From positions 22,162 through 86,161 of the forward strand of contig NW_005178551.1 in the NCBI RefSeq assembly GCF_000350225.1: a DNA stretch of 64,000 bases, in the 5' to 3' direction. Positions within the stretch are counted from its first letter, which is position 1; each line of letters begins with the position of its first letter. Origin of the DNA: Chondrus crispus. Taxonomy: Eukaryota > Rhodophyta > Florideophyceae > Gigartinales > Gigartinaceae. The translations under genes and the position numbers were made by a program. Positions 31,142-43,887 of the stretch are shown here, piece by piece. The notes below the pieces were generated by a model. That model made no database searches, had not been told where the DNA came from, and saw only the letters and a list, made by a program, of their open reading frames with translations.

Positions 31142-32561
31142 ATGAGTGACACAAACGCATTTCCATATGGTCTACGAAATGAATCAATTGTGAAAGTGAG
31201 TTGGGAGACATATGATGCATTGTCAGGGAATCCAAACCAGCAACGGTTCACAGCTTTTATCTGCAAAACTTGGAAGGAAGGTCTACTGCATCGTGGGTCA
31301 CTTCACTGTATGCTGACTTACCCGGCACAGCTTGGCTTTTCTTCACTCAATGCAGAAGTTTCAAGTGCTTCACAATGAAAGTTTGAAGGATATGTCCTCT
31401 CTGCAAACATTTGCCTGGGTCTTGCATGAAACTGATGACTATGAAAACCAAAATCACCAACCGAATGGTCATGTTGAAGACAATGACACGGACATCGATG
31501 TGGCAGATGAGGCCTTAGACAAGACCTATGCACCTTCCAAAAATGACAGTCTGGTCGTCTTCAATAGCGAGAGAGGTCTGGATTACCTGAAACTGAGGAT
31601 TGAAAAGGTAGAGAGAACTCTAGCCGAACATCAAATATTGTTGAAAGGCATCCCTTCAATAGACATGCATGTGTCTGATTCTGCGAGACGACCACTGATG
31701 TTTCTCAAGGAGAAGGTGGCTGCTCTTTTCATGAAGCCAATTGACAACCCGTTTTTTAAAACAGTCAGTACGTCATCCTCGAAATCAGGACCCAGATTAC
31801 AACAGGGAGTACTTCGTTGTTGTGCCGACTGTACGCTAATGGAGTTTGACGCAATTTGTGCGACTATCAGGAGTAACAAAAGACTTTGCGCGTTCTTCAG
31901 GCCAGAGTTCGACGTGGTGAAAGATCTAGTCCCAGGTAGTTCTGGCTTTTCGGTCACATTCGACTCAATGGAGAAGCTTTGTTCTGTCATCGATACCGTA
32001 TCGATGAAACAACTTCAGTCCGTTATCATTCGTAAAAAGACGAACAAAGCAGAGACAATAGGGAAAAGGCAGACGAGGTTCATGCGGATATTCGGACGCC
32101 TAGAAAGATGCTCTCAAAACGATAACAATCCATTCTTGATTACGGTCGGTCGAAGCTTTTCCTCTTCATGTGCGTCAAATGAACAAGGAATTGTTCACGT
32201 TTTATACAGGGAGATGAACAACTGGGATGGAGCTGAGAAAAGATTCACACACTCGTTACAGGTAAATGAAATGAATGGAGAGCGCCTAGAAGAAATACTG
32301 AGTTCACACAGCCCGGATTCTGAAAGTCCGCCAAAGAAGCACAGGAACGAGTGCTTTCCGTGTTCCGACATGTTTAGTCTCATCTGGAAGTCGTCCATTA
32401 GGTCAAGTACGAGATCTCCCTTTGCTGATAAGGATACAAGAAATTCCATTGTGGGAAATATCTATGCCGCCTTCCCGTACGTTCTGGTGCAGGGGAAACA
32501 CGTGTGCAGAGAGATTGAGCGTCTGTGTGGAACTAAGAATATGAGAACGTTCATCAAGTGA
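31142..32561 (+). CDS. Gene A: unknown protein, paralogous to 48 kb gene
   Basis: The main frame 31332-32561 encodes 409 residues, and a 78-codon frame at 31142-31378 may be an upstream exon or frame-shifted start. A short coiled-coil-like helix (LDYLKLRIEKVERTLAEHQI) is followed by a region related to the gene at 48093-49532. Shared blocks include RCCADCTLMEFDAICATIRS versus KAEADCSLEDFERIATVIKS, FFRPEF versus FQPAF, DNNPFLITVGRSF versus DDHPFAFRLAGSL, and IERLCGTKNM versus VNRLCKKNM. No known domain, signal or membrane segment is seen. Lying in the same order ahead of a gene B in both places suggests a mobile-element accessory protein; that is inferred. Confidence 0.55.
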
Positions 32562-33343
32562 TCACTCAATCATGCATGGCGCCGCCGTAAAGAAGTAATG
32601 AGTATGCCAGAAAAGTATTACTTGTTGGTGATGTTTTCACTACACCTTAGGTGGTACCGCATAGGTAATGTATTAATCGCACAGACGTGTGGTAGCAGTT
32701 TTGTGACATCAATGTTAGCATTGGCAGCATCCCTCGCGAAGAATCTACAGTGCAGTGCTGTGGGTGCATTCGCGCGTTCACAACAGTGAATCGGTACAAA
32801 AGAAGACGTTCGGATGTGGGTCTCAGTGGTACCATTGAGAAAGAGAGCTCCCCTGACTGCTCTAGACTCCAGTTTCCATACTGACTCTCCTTGTCAAGGG
32901 CAACACACGTCATGCTCTGGGGCTTCAGCTGTAAGTCTGATATAAAACAACGTGATTTTTCACTTGATTGTATTACTGCATTACAGTCGTTGGTTTCAAA
33001 TTTATCAATACAGCATAGCGACCGTTACGTCTTGCCGTTGACTTCAAAGATGCCAATATGAGAGTTGGTGCGATAACCATCCGTTTTGCTACCACTTCCA
33101 CTACTTCATGTCATTCTTTTGGGCAAACCTGTGATGTTTTGTACAACATGGTACTCATACGCTCATATGAGTATTTGGATATCAGATTCTCGTTTTTAAT
33201 TTTAACTACTCTATACAATATTAGCCTGGGTATGTAGAATCTTTCAGTGACACAGCTGCACTTCGGCAGACAGAACTCGTCGATGACAACTATTCCTATT
33301 CTTTTGAGTCTGACCGCGGTGACAGCGCCCAAACTTCCTTGCC
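32562..33343. other. Spacer between genes A and B
   Basis: No supported gene. A small protein-like tail continues for a few codons past the gene A stop, then nothing can be assigned. Confidence 0.35.
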
Positions 33344-35108
33344 ATGATGCTGTCACCACCACTCAGCACTGAAGACGTCCCAACACAGCAGCGAGGAAGC
33401 ATACGAATCGGAGTAGTGCGCGAAATAGTTGCCTCTTCAGAGCGGAAGTTGCTTTCAAGTCAAGCATCCATGCTCAAGGAAGTTTCCACGGCTCTGCAGT
33501 CCTTGGAAAATAACTTCGAAGGCGTATCCGACAGGCTGGATAATTTGTCCCAGCTGACCACTGCACTTCTCTTCTCATCACCTCTCACAACCTCTAAGAG
33601 CTGCAGCTCAGATGCTGCTGCGCAATCAATCACCGTGGAGGCATTCGTCGGACACGACTTTATGCGCAAAATCTCCGTGGCAAACTTCGTCGTATTCTTC
33701 ATTCGTCTGATTCGTACTTGCTGCACAGCCCGTGGTGGGAGCGATCCCCAGCAGTGCCATCCCGGGCCTGAAACCAACCAAGATTCTTCAAACACGCTCT
33801 CTGCAGACTTATCACCTGTCTCTCGAGGACCAATGCAAGGATATCATGCATTTTCTGCATCGCAGGGCAGTCCGAATACACCCTCACTGGGGCCCTGCTA
33901 GAAAGAAGCGTAGAGTGGTACCATACATATGGCAAGGGTCTATCGACCCGATGAAGGTCATTTAAATAATGATATTTGCTCGTAACGCAGCTTCTCGTAA
34001 GCAAGCGAGACAGAAAGGTTTGGGGCAGGACTTTATGGCTGTGAGAGTGCAAGTGCTCACTTCAATAGTCGCCAGCGCAGAACGGCTTCACCCAAACGGT
34101 GTGGTGGTTGAAACCAAGGAGAAATTAGCGGATGGAGACGGTGAGGAGCCATTACTTTCGAATAGACCAGCATGGGCCTCCAAGGGTTTCATAACCAGGA
34201 AACATGTCGAAGATTGGAAAGACAGGAATGTCGGGTTAATTGTTCGCAACCCTAACGAATCCTCTTTGTCACAAGAATGCGAACAAACAGCCGAGGCCTC
34301 TCCTCAAACTACTCGAAAACGGTCAAAATCGAAGCATTTGTCTGTAGAAGAAACATCGATGGAGGTTTTGAAAAAGTTCTGGGCCATGCAAACGGATTTC
34401 TTGTCCCGAGCTCGGGAGTATTCTCGTAACTATTTCGTCAAGAACTTGGGTTTCTTGTTCGTTTCTTGTAACCTGTCTCTGGCTATATCTGATAAAGAGG
34501 GACTCATAAAATCATTAATGGACATCCCCCTATCATGTCTCCCGGAGAGAGAAAATGATCGTCACCTGTGCGTTAAGAAGAATATTCAAGCAGTACAAGA
34601 AGTCTTGCAGAAATTCCCAGAGCTGCTTCTGCGCTGCAGATATGATGTCACTGTATTTTGCAATAAGGATGATATGATCTCAGGGTCAAGAGGGGAGCTC
34701 AGAAGAGTGAGAACAAGCTGCCATCTTTTCGCAATCGCGATCGAATTCTTGATCAGCTATCATCAACTGACACATGCAGAGGAACTTTTTCTCATGCACA
34801 AAGATGCACTCAGATACTTCTTCTGTATTGCAGTCGCCTTTAAAGAGATTGTGCAAGTCACTTACCGTAAGTTGAGATCCGGGTCTACCGGCAATGAATT
34901 AGCTGGGGATGCCATTGGCAGTGGAATAGTGCCCCCTGGATACGACGTTGGGAAAAAAAAATATATACTCCTAAACATGCTGCGGAAGACATATGAAGCG
35001 ACTAACCTCGCAGATAATGAATCGATCGGTGATGAATCGGTTGAACTGGATATGACTGATGACAAGAACTACCAGTCCGATGACGAAGACGTTGTAATTG
35101 TAACGTGA
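33344..35108 (+). pseudogene. Gene B: coiled-coil protein with acidic tail
   Basis: Two parts. 33344-33901 contains a predicted coiled coil (MLKEVSTALQSLENNFEGVS, then DRLDNLSQL). 33969-35108 encodes 379 residues, in frame with 33732-33965 apart from a TAA at 33963-33965. A frame change near 33725 joins the parts, or an intron could. The second part includes KRSKSK, a likely nuclear signal, and MQTDFLSRAREYSRNYFVKN and LGFLF, similar to MSTDFLRESRVAARKRFFQD and LGFAL at 55.8 kb. It ends in a strongly acidic tail. No enzymatic motif is seen. Confidence 0.5.
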
Positions 35109-36759
35109 CATTAATGGTAAACTTAAGATAGATGTATAGACCACAGTACACAATGAGTAAATTTAGGACGACTTCCTTTGCGATCGGTCAGGAGTACCAC
35201 CACATGTTATCTCACATGCAATCTATTGCTTCGAACCGTGGCTCCGCATCTCGAGCTCGAACTCCTTGCATCCGAGGACTATTGGTAAGCTATATCCTGT
35301 TATAACAAAGCTTTTCTTAAGGGGGAATTGGGGTTGGGTTTGCGTCAACCTTGACGGTTGTATAGCTCATCCACTTGAGTGGATGTGTATTGGTTGCACC
35401 TTCCTCAAAATCCTACTGCCGGACGCAGAGTTTGCCATGACATGCTGTGAGATGAAAGCTTTATAGGGCTGGACCATATAAGGTCCAGAAGTGACACGAC
35501 TTCCTTCGATGTAGCGGTGCCCTGATTCACGACGGTGAGTCCCTCGGTCATGTGCTACAATCACTCCAGCCGCCAGATTTCTGATATCAACTACTTTCGA
35601 TACAAACGCGAGACTGCACAGGTACCAAACTATACCTCGTTAAAAAAGACCTTCCGGTTTCCCCTAACTGCTCAATGAAGATAGATGTTCCTTATGGTTG
35701 GAGCCCCTGCACGCAGAATATCGGCCCGTAGGGATTAATGTAGACTATCTCTCGTAAACAAACCAAAGTAAAAACAATACCCAAGAGAATAGACATGTGA
35801 GTGAAGCCCAGGGAAGGGCGTTCAAATACGGAGATGGGTGGGCAAGAGAAATAGAAATGGCGGGGAAGTCATAGGCTCACACTAGTATATACAACGCAAT
35901 TAGTTTTGTATATTTTGTGAGTTTGTAGATAATTGTACCAATTTGGACTGCAAAATTCAGGGGATGAGTAATAACTATTTTTGCAAACATTTGGCGGATA
36001 CAAGAAAGTCGAACGACTACCTTCAGACGTCCCCACGTCCCCAATTCTCTGTGGATGGAGAGTGTGGGTGGATAAAGTACGTGCCTCACATATGGGATCG
36101 AAAATGGCCCTGTCCAAGCCATGGGCCGGTACAAATGCACTGCTTGCAACATTGCCGTTGCTCTTTCTACCTATCCGTCGTCGACGTCCTGTCCTGCTCT
36201 CACCCTCACCTCAACATCGCGCCACGTAAGATTCGACCAAGTGCGAAGAAGGCGAAGGCTGCAAACCAAAGGGAGACCGCCACATCCGTGACGGTGAAGA
36301 GCTTCGCCTCGGACTGCGGCGTCCTCCTTCTCATAGATGGCGTCGATGCTATAACAAGTCAATGAGGGCACTGATCTGAGCGAGGCAGCGCGTTTGCAGA
36401 CCGGAGAAAGAGGCCGGGAATAGGGAGCACGTCGCTTGCGGCCCTTTCCACGGCCTGTACTTGCGTTGGGTTTTTCTTTCTCGCCATTTTGGAGGACGGA
36501 AGGAGGCGGCAATGAGGAATGGGAGGGTTCGGGAAACAGATGGAGAGAGGGCCCGCTTGTCGGCGTTAGAAGGCGCTCAATGGCAGAAATGGTGTTTTGG
36601 GTGACATTTTAATACCGTTGCGTCCGATGAACGTCCTGGTGAGTATATGGAACACTTTCCAGGACGTTCATCTTCATCAGAAAATCCCAACACACGCTAT
36701 TCCGAATCATCATCTGTCTCCCTTGTTTTCTCTGGGCCTTGTCAAGAAACCTTGAACTT
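35109..36759. other. Gene-poor spacer with one hairpin
   Basis: No convincing gene. A 140-codon + frame at 35943-36365 and a 113-codon minus frame at 36171-36512 overlap, and neither shows a motif. A fold-back lies at 36626-36672: 14-bp perfect arms (GATGAACGTCCTGG and its complement) with a 19-nt loop. Confidence 0.35.
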
Positions 36760-37688
36760 TTATTGCATGTGGATTAGATCTCCAAGCATATTTCTGTCCT
36801 TAAGTCGTATGAAGCACATATGTCCCCGAACGGAACGTCCGTGGTTGTACAATGTGGATTCTTTTTTGACTGCTTGCCCAACTAGCGTCTCAGGGTGTTC
36901 ATAGTAACCGGCACCTGCATGTTCCAGATTAGCACGTCCAAAGAATATTGAGTGCGGTGGGACCGTTACCAGTTTCGCTTCCACGAGATTCGCCCACATC
37001 TGCCTTTTGGGCTTACGGGCATACTTATAGATATGCGTACGAGGCCACACCCAAATGGCAGCAGGATCGCTTTCCGTGAAGATTGTAAAAAGCTGCTATT
37101 ACCACATTCGGATCCTTCTCTCGGTTCATCAGCTGCAAAATCTGAAGGAACTGCTTGCCTCCTGCAACCTTTTCCGGTCAGAATAATACGACTTCTGCTG
37201 CTAGGAATGGAACACCCCTCATCCTCATCTACAACTGAGGTAATGTTGCCTTCGTAATAAACACCTGCACTCATATCATCATACTCCCTATAGACATTGG
37301 GGATGCCCTCGTGCGTATTGGCCTTTTTCATGCTCTTCGACGTCATCCGAAGGAGAAACAGCGCCATGGCCACAGTAACCTCAGCCTCCGCTTTGGACTT
37401 CATCAATTCATATGCTTCATCCCCTTCTTCTACACAACAGGCTTCCAGGCCCTCAAACAGAGCCTTTCGTTTAGTGATGAAACGAAGTTCGCCATCAGCG
37501 GCGTCGTTACCGGCGCTGTTCCTGTTATGAATTCTGCCCCAAGTATCTGTTCTCCGGCCCTTGATGAAGCGTTTCTCCAAAGAAAACAAAGCACTAAAGT
37601 ACTTCAGAACAATTTCCCACGGATTGTTAGTCGGTGCAGCTGATACGGCGTCACCAGGCTTCGGTGGGTCGTCAGATTCTACGACCAT
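36760..37688 (-). pseudogene. 2-oxoglutarate/Fe(II) oxygenase-like protein, broken
   Basis: Two frames, 36966-37688 then 36760-37050. The first ends in a region containing RQAVPSDFAADEP, in the place of an HxD iron-binding motif (Pro where His is expected). The second frame carries SDPAAIWVWPRTH, VTVPPHSIFFGRANLEHAG and then AGYYEHP, and HGRSVRGHMCF. That is the distal His (EHAG) and the Arg that binds 2-oxoglutarate in double-stranded beta-helix oxygenases. The upstream half is helical without a motif. Relatives oxidise nucleic-acid bases, proteins or small molecules; the substrate here is unknown. It lies just downstream of, and on the same strand as, the ParB/methyltransferase-like gene. 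The frameshift and the lost His suggest it is inactive. Confidence 0.5.
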
Positions 37689-37891
37689 GAAATCTCGAAG
37701 AATGCAGTAACCGTTCTCGTGAAGTTCCTGAGTCTTCCATGCAAAGAAGGCTCATCAGTAAGCTCTTGATGATGCTTCTTTCCATTCCATTTCTTCAAAT
37801 TCGTCCTTTTAGGCACTGCTCTCTGCTGGATGAACATCTGATGTTTTGTTCGCGTGAAGAAGGCTTTCATATCTCCTGTGAGTCTCTTCGG

Positions 37892-40566
37892 TCATATGTG
37901 TGAGAGAGAAAGGGCCCATTTCTTTCTGCACCTGTATATTGGCGTGTCCCCACAGACAGTGGTGAATGCGTTGAAGGTCTTTAGGACGAAGTAGTTGTAC
38001 AGTCCGATGGTCCCCCGGAACTCCAAGAATCTGAAGGACCGGTGAGGTGCACTCACTATTAGGATTCTTAGGTTCCGGCCAGTGGAGAGGTAACGTAAAT
38101 AGCAAACCATGTAGACCCAAACTGTGCAACTGGAACGATTCTTTGTCATATCCAGTTCTAGGCCGAGTAAGTCGCAAGTGCTCCGGGAACGCGGGTACGT
38201 GATCGTCAAATGGGCGGCGTTCTTGAACAAAGGGACGCTCCCTTCCTCTCCTGCGGAAGGACTGTTCTCTTCAGACCCCTGTAGCCCCTCCTCAACCGGT
38301 TTGGGATCCTTATGTGGATCTTTCCTCGGAATATATAAAGCACCTATGTCGAAGTCGCTATTCCTGCAAGGGACGGGCTTTTTAACGGACGTACTCTTCT
38401 TCTGAGGCTTCCGACGGTATGCCTTCTGTCGTTTTGTATAGTTTTTCATCAAAAACATCAGTTCATTCGATGTTTTTGCTCGTTTTGTCCTCGAAGACTT
38501 GCGTTGTGTCACGATATGTTGGGATGTAAAGGACTCATCTTGGCCTTCGTCTTCCGAATCTCTTTGAATTGCGTCAGCAGCCCTGACTACCTGCCTAGCG
38601 AACTTTTTTCGGCGAGCAGAACACTCGTTTTGTCTTTTGGCTACAGATGCATTGGATGATCCGTGGACCTGAAATTTGGCCATTGTATTGACAAGCATAT
38701 CACGGACAGTACTACCGGGAAAACTTGGCAAGTTTATGATCTTCTCCAGTGCCATATTGTGTCGCTCATTTGTATTTCGTGTGATACTTTCCAGCTTCTG
38801 AACCTCTTCAAAGAATGTCCGTGCTCCATTTCTGAATGAACCCTTCGCACCTTTGTTTTTTACATTCAACAGTAATCCCATGTCACATTCTAAAGAAAGA
38901 ATCTGTGTACCAGCTTCGAGGCGATGGAATGACGTATCCTCAAGATGTGTCATCCTCATTACAGGGTTCCGGTTCCAAAGATTCCTGAATGTTTCATACA
39001 CTTCTGGGTGTCTGTAGAAAGTCAATGCAATACGGTCAAATCGTCTTTGAGTGAACTCTTCTTTGTCGAGAACGGGCCGAAAATACATGAAGGACTTGAA
39101 CACTGCTCGAGAATTCAGAGAGAGTTTCCTAGTCCTCAGCCGTTCGACAAGGGATCTAATGCTTGAAACGGAGGAGTACACTAGGTCATCAAATGTAGCC
39201 GGTGCTCTTCTCTCCCCTCTCTGATTCAGTTCATTCCCAATAGCTATCATCTCCTCCTCAGTCATCTGAAGATCGTCAATTCTCTCCCAGAGGACAACTG
39301 TTACATACAGTCTGCTTTCGCTTGACAGAAGCCTTCGTTCTCTTGCCAATAGACGTTGAAACTTGTACATTGGAGATGTTCGATGCAGCCCGTCGAATAT
39401 AATGAGCTCCACGAGTCTCCGGTGTTCTTTCCCGTCCATTTTGTACAAAGGAAACTCATTATCCTTGTTCCCAGGTCCAAACTAAAGCTTGGCAAACAGC
39501 TGTTCTCCCTTGAATGTTTCGTGCGTAGCCACGGAAACTTTTCCGAGGGATCCACGGACGAAATTTCCTCGTCTCATCTCCTCGTAAAGATCCTCGACAT
39601 GAGAGTTACGAATACTGCGAGTACTGAATGCTGGGAGTGCTAGTTGGTCAACACGAATCCGGACTTCCTTCTGAACGTAGTCCCCCAGACGAGCAGGAGG
39701 GAGAAGGTGATTCACGAGGTCATTAACTTCTTCGTCCTCTTCATTGTCCGAAATGTAAAGAATGTAGACCTCGTCGCCATCAACATCCAACCCAGATATT
39801 TCAACTGGCTGTCCAGAGAAATCGGAGAGAGCTGGCGCACGTGTTCTAAGGGGCTGCAGGGAATAAGCTGCATCAATAAGAGCTGTTTCTGACGCACGCC
39901 TGGTCTCAACTTGTACCGGAGCCGGTGCATCACTGACAGGAACTTTGTCGCTCGCTTCGGGATCGCGCGCAAACGTGCGCGATTTGGTTTCCTCGTCAGT
40001 CCTTCTCTCACTCCCATGAGGATCTGCCTCAGATAGACTCAACGGCTTCCATGCGGCTCCTCTTCGAATTGAAGGACGCGATTAACCAGTTGACGACGTT
40101 GTGCATTAGGCTTTGTAGTACGTGCTCTTCTGACGGGTTGTGACATCCGTTCCATAACGCGCCGGCGTTTGGACACATGTGCATTGTTACCTTTCGAGAT
40201 TTCCCTGAAGCCAGACCCGGGTAACCACGCAATGGCTACTCGCTCAGCAGTGCTGGACCGTTTCGGGTCGGGAGAGCCGAAATCATGTACGTTATCCGTG
40301 ACCACGCCGGACTCTCCCACTGGGGTCCCGGCCGGTGCCTCGGGACCTTTCGATGGCGCCCGGCTAGCGTTCTTGGCTAAATCTTCTGCCCCCTCGTGAC
40401 CATTCCATTCCTGACCATGGATGGTCGCTGAGCGATTCATACGGATTTGAATCGCCCGTGGTGTACAGCGGTATGGACGTAGGGTGGCAGGAGCCACTTC
40501 TTGCGGGAGAGCGAAGGTTGAAACGGCAAGACTTCTGCTGTGGACGTTTCTCGGCTCCAGCAGCAC
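37892..40566 (-). pseudogene. ParB-like plus methyltransferase-like protein, broken
   Basis: The main frame runs 40042 to 37892 (about 717 codons) with one TAG at 39482-39484, where Gln is likely. A 175-codon frame (40039-40566) probably supplies a basic N-terminus. A ParB/sulfiredoxin-like fold is suggested by NSHVEDLYEEMRRGNFVRGS, then LVELIIFDGLHRTSPMYKF, then YVTVVLWERI. A long helical middle and a basic linker (RKPQKKSTSVKKP) follow. Near the end, AAHLTITYPRSRS sits where methyltransferases have their (D/N/S)PP(Y/W) motif, and GRNLRILIVSAPHRSFRFLE resembles the strand after it. A frame change occurs near 38000-38170. ParB plus DNA-methylase fusions are known from phages and mobile elements; here the assignment is by motif only. 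Confidence 0.5.
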
Positions 40567-40854
40567 TGAGTGGTTTCGCGAATGATATGCGCGAAAATAC
40601 GCTTACAACTGAACACTTGCAAGGTTGATGCCTCTATCCTAACTTTAACCAATTTTAAATATCAAATTTGTGCAGTTCAGAAAGACCGAACTTTCTACAA
40701 ACAGCCCGCTTCTACAAAACGACGCCATCCGATATGAAGTGTTCCCCTTATCTACACACCCACACTTTCCTCCTGCTCATTTCACGTTCAAATCCAATCT
40801 AGACGTTGTCGCTCCTCTCTGCTGCATCGGCCGTCCATGTGAAGTACAATACCG
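40567..40854. promoter_or_regulatory. Divergent intergenic region between two modification-like genes
   Basis: About 290 bp separate the starts of the minus-strand ParB/methyltransferase-like gene and the plus-strand methyltransferase-like gene. A shared bidirectional promoter is plausible from geometry; no specific box is identified. Confidence 0.3.
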
Positions 40855-43800
40855 ATGGCAAGGGCGCCGCGCCACACTCTGCGATCCCAAGACCAACCGT
40901 CCTCCACTACTGGAGAACCTGCACAAAGTTTGGGGGTACAGAATTCGTCTTTCGTCAATTTTTATCTCCAAAGGGATGGTGTCGTTCCCGAGGGAGCGAC
41001 CAGCTTCAAGAGGAACATGATTAAACTTGCACATTGCCGAGATTCACGTGCTCTGAATGTGGGCAACGCGGATGGTTACGACGTACGAAGCAGGCCCCTG
41101 ATGGCTATCTGTGAGTGGACAAAAGATGGCGGAGGTGGGGAACTGCTCAGGGCACTTGATTTCGATATCAACTCCGCGGGCATTGCAAGTTATATGGATA
41201 CCTTCGTGTATGCAAGCAATTTTGCAGTAATAGAGATGGCATCCCAGTCGGTCAAAACGTCGATACGCGCGTCTGGGACATCTTCAAAGCTATAAACGTG
41301 GAGTACGCTGCGATGTCATGAAAGCTTATGTCGAAATCGTCAGGAAAGTCGAACGAATCGGTTATTACAAGTGCACCAACTACACTCCACCTGATCTGTT
41401 TCTTCTGGGCTCTTCAAATTCTATCGAGAGGAGCAGAACGCTACCAGGCAGACCGGAAGAGAGAACGCAAGAGGCGAGCCCGAAAACGCTCTTCAGTGAA
41501 GCCGCCTTACAACAAATTGAGGTCCCATTCGCAAAGGGTTGCGAGTGTAGTTCAGTCTATTGTGCTTTGCTGGGATACTCTTCTGGAAGCAATTGGATTT
41601 ATGAATGGTGAAGAGGGTCTCCTATCATACCTTCAATTCGATCTTGAAAAAGTTGACTTCGTTGTTCTCAAGGACCGTTCAGATGGATATGCACCAGCTT
41701 GTCAGAGAAAGGATTTCAGAATTCCTGCCGGCAGTAATGGAGGACAACGTTTCGCGGCTCAGAGCCGCAGTGAGGATGTGGACGAATTTTTGCGCTCTCT
41801 TGCCGTGATGTTCGTCCAAGATGTATGCGATTCGATGAATGACGATACGTTGTTTGGTTCCTCCTGTGTAGTGTGGAATGAAGCGAAGAGATTTAAAGTG
41901 CCGAGTGATGGATCACTTCCGCCTCGTTTCTCCAGTCTACCTCCCACAATTCTTGCTCGTTTTTCACTCTCTGTTCATCAATCTTTAGTTGTACAACAAT
42001 CTTTGACTCAATTTGCTTGTGTCCACGTGGGCACGAGCAAATTGAGTCAAAGGTGTAATGAAGATGTCACAATGGAAATTGCGCAAGAAGAAACTGCCTC
42101 AGAGCAGGAATGGGAGAGCACTTCAGACCCCGATACCGAACCATGCACAACGTCATGCGAATGTACAGACGCTAGGAGCAGGTTGAAACGATATTGTGAA
42201 ACAGCATTGTTTCGGGTCCACTGCTGTAATTTCGAGTCACTATTGGAAGAGGAGGAACGCATAACTCATGCGTCAATTTATTTCTCATTGGTGGAATCGT
42301 CGAAGCTACTTTTGACTGAGCCGCCCTCGTTAAAATCTGAGTGGATGTCGGAATCAGATGTCTCCATTCTATCAGAAGAACAAAGCAAATTGTTTGTAGA
42401 ATCGCTAAAAATATGGTTGGAGTGGGCGGGCATGCAATTATATTTTGCCCTGCAATGGACTTCTTCAGATGGGTTGCTTTTTTCAAATCATGCACAGATG
42501 AAGACGGCAGAACGCCTTCATTTGAAGTGGATGACGTTCCGTTCCTACTTCTCCAGGATCGAGATGCTGAGCGTGGACAAAGCACATGCGGAAATCTATT
42601 CGACTTTGCCATGCACGCAGAAATAATTGAGAACGGTGTGAAGAGGTGTTCTGATCTGTGGCGGGACTCGTCGCGAGATGATGGTTCATCCCAAAAGGTC
42701 GGTCATGGAAAATTCAGCTTGTACAATCGAGGTTCTCACCAACCAGTCACGTCGTGGACAATGTGCCTCTTTTACAAAGATCGGAAACTGTCCATCGCAG
42801 GGGACTCGGAGATGTGCTGTTACCTGTCCATCGAAACCAGAAAAGCCAAAGCTTGCTTCAGGAGCTGATATACCTCTTCACCATGCCAAATGACATTTTG
42901 GTGGATCCATTTGGGCGATCTTCAGCCACGGAAAATTGCTTGTATGACATTGCCAGAGAGCGAAATCCGGTACTTCGTGGGCTGTGAAGCTAATCTGGAA
43001 TGTTTCCTGTTCTTGAAGGGAAACTCGAGAATATTGTTATTGCTCGAATAAAAAAAAGGGACAGCAAAGGAAAGGAAGTTTTGGAGGACGCTGCCCTTGT
43101 GGTACTCCATTCACAAAGGGGAAAATCTGACAATTTCGATAAACTGGACTCGGGCTGGAGTGCACCGAAGGGGTTCTGGTCCTTTTAGGTTATCCCCTCG
43201 TACTTGATGAATTTTTTAAGCCAGATATGGAATGAACCACTCCTCGTCTCGTCGTTCAGAACGAGACCACCTTCTTCATGGCCGCAGCTTTTACACAACA
43301 AATTTCATTCAATTGACAGAGCGGTGTTGAGGGCTTTTGAAGAGATTGAATTGGGTTTATACGTTCGTGGAGAGTCACTGTTTGCAAGCAAAGCTTTCAG
43401 GAAGAGAGATGTACTTGGAAGTTGCTACGAGACACTGGTATATCGAAATATAGCAAGAAATGACTCCACCGATGACTATTTAAGACAGACATATGCGGTG
43501 GGAATTTTCAGTACTTCAGTGGAAGCCTTCAGCAGGTCGGCTTTATCTTTCAAGGTATCTGATGCATCCAAGGACTTCTCCGGTACGCGTTTGGGCTCTA
43601 GAAGGACTGCCATAGAGGTCTTTGTGATCCCGGCGTCATTTTCTGTGTTCTCCCATATGCGTGTCACTCTAGTTGCGGCGGAGCCGAAACGTATGCGTCC
43701 GGCGACCCCAGCAAATCTTTCAGTAACTTTTGCGAACGTCTCTTACAGAGGAAGCGTAAGTCTGTGCGTAGCGGATACCATTTGACGGAGGTTGATGCAT

Positions 43801-43887
43801 TCCAAGTGATGGCGGTTTCAGATATCTCACCTGGCGTGGAGGTTACCGCATGCACAGAACAATGGCAGCAACAACGGGTATTATAAA
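40855..43887 (+). pseudogene. Beta-class amino-methyltransferase-like protein, broken
   Basis: Decayed coding region read across several frames. The N-terminal part has RNMIKLAHCRDSRALNVGNA and then EWTKDGGGGELLRALDFDIN; no family. From 41328 a 432-codon frame includes SKLLLTEPPSLKSEW, matching catalytic motif IV (D/N/S-PP-Y/W), followed by SEEQSKLFVESLKIWL. A second frame (42341 on) continues VGVGGHAIIFCPAMDFFRWV. A third (42754-42987) has ELIYLFTMPNDILVDPFGRS and SATENC, the DPFxGSGTT-type AdoMet motif I. YFVGCEANLECF follows after a one-base shift. Motif IV before motif I is the order of beta-class N6A/N4C DNA methyltransferases. The tail runs to 43887 (LTEVDAFQVMAVSDISPGVE). Motif IV has Glu and Ser in place of the usual residues. 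A 50-bp palindrome interrupts the frame at 42002-42051. Confidence 0.5.
42002..42051. repeat. 50-bp near-perfect palindrome in methyltransferase frame
   Basis: The 25-bp arms meet without a loop; the only mismatch is at 42020/42033. The outer arm is TTTGACTCAATTTGCT. It stays open in the + reading frame, so it is translated-compatible, but the repeated half has no counterpart in the protein family as far as I can judge. Confidence 0.85.

Noticed and set aside
35220-35270. tRNA-like B-box sequence (GCTCGAACTCC)
   Set aside because: No cloverleaf could be formed around it, and no A box was found.
36171-36512. 113-codon minus-strand frame
   Set aside because: Overlaps a longer plus-strand frame of equal quality; neither has a recognisable domain or a homologue in the window.
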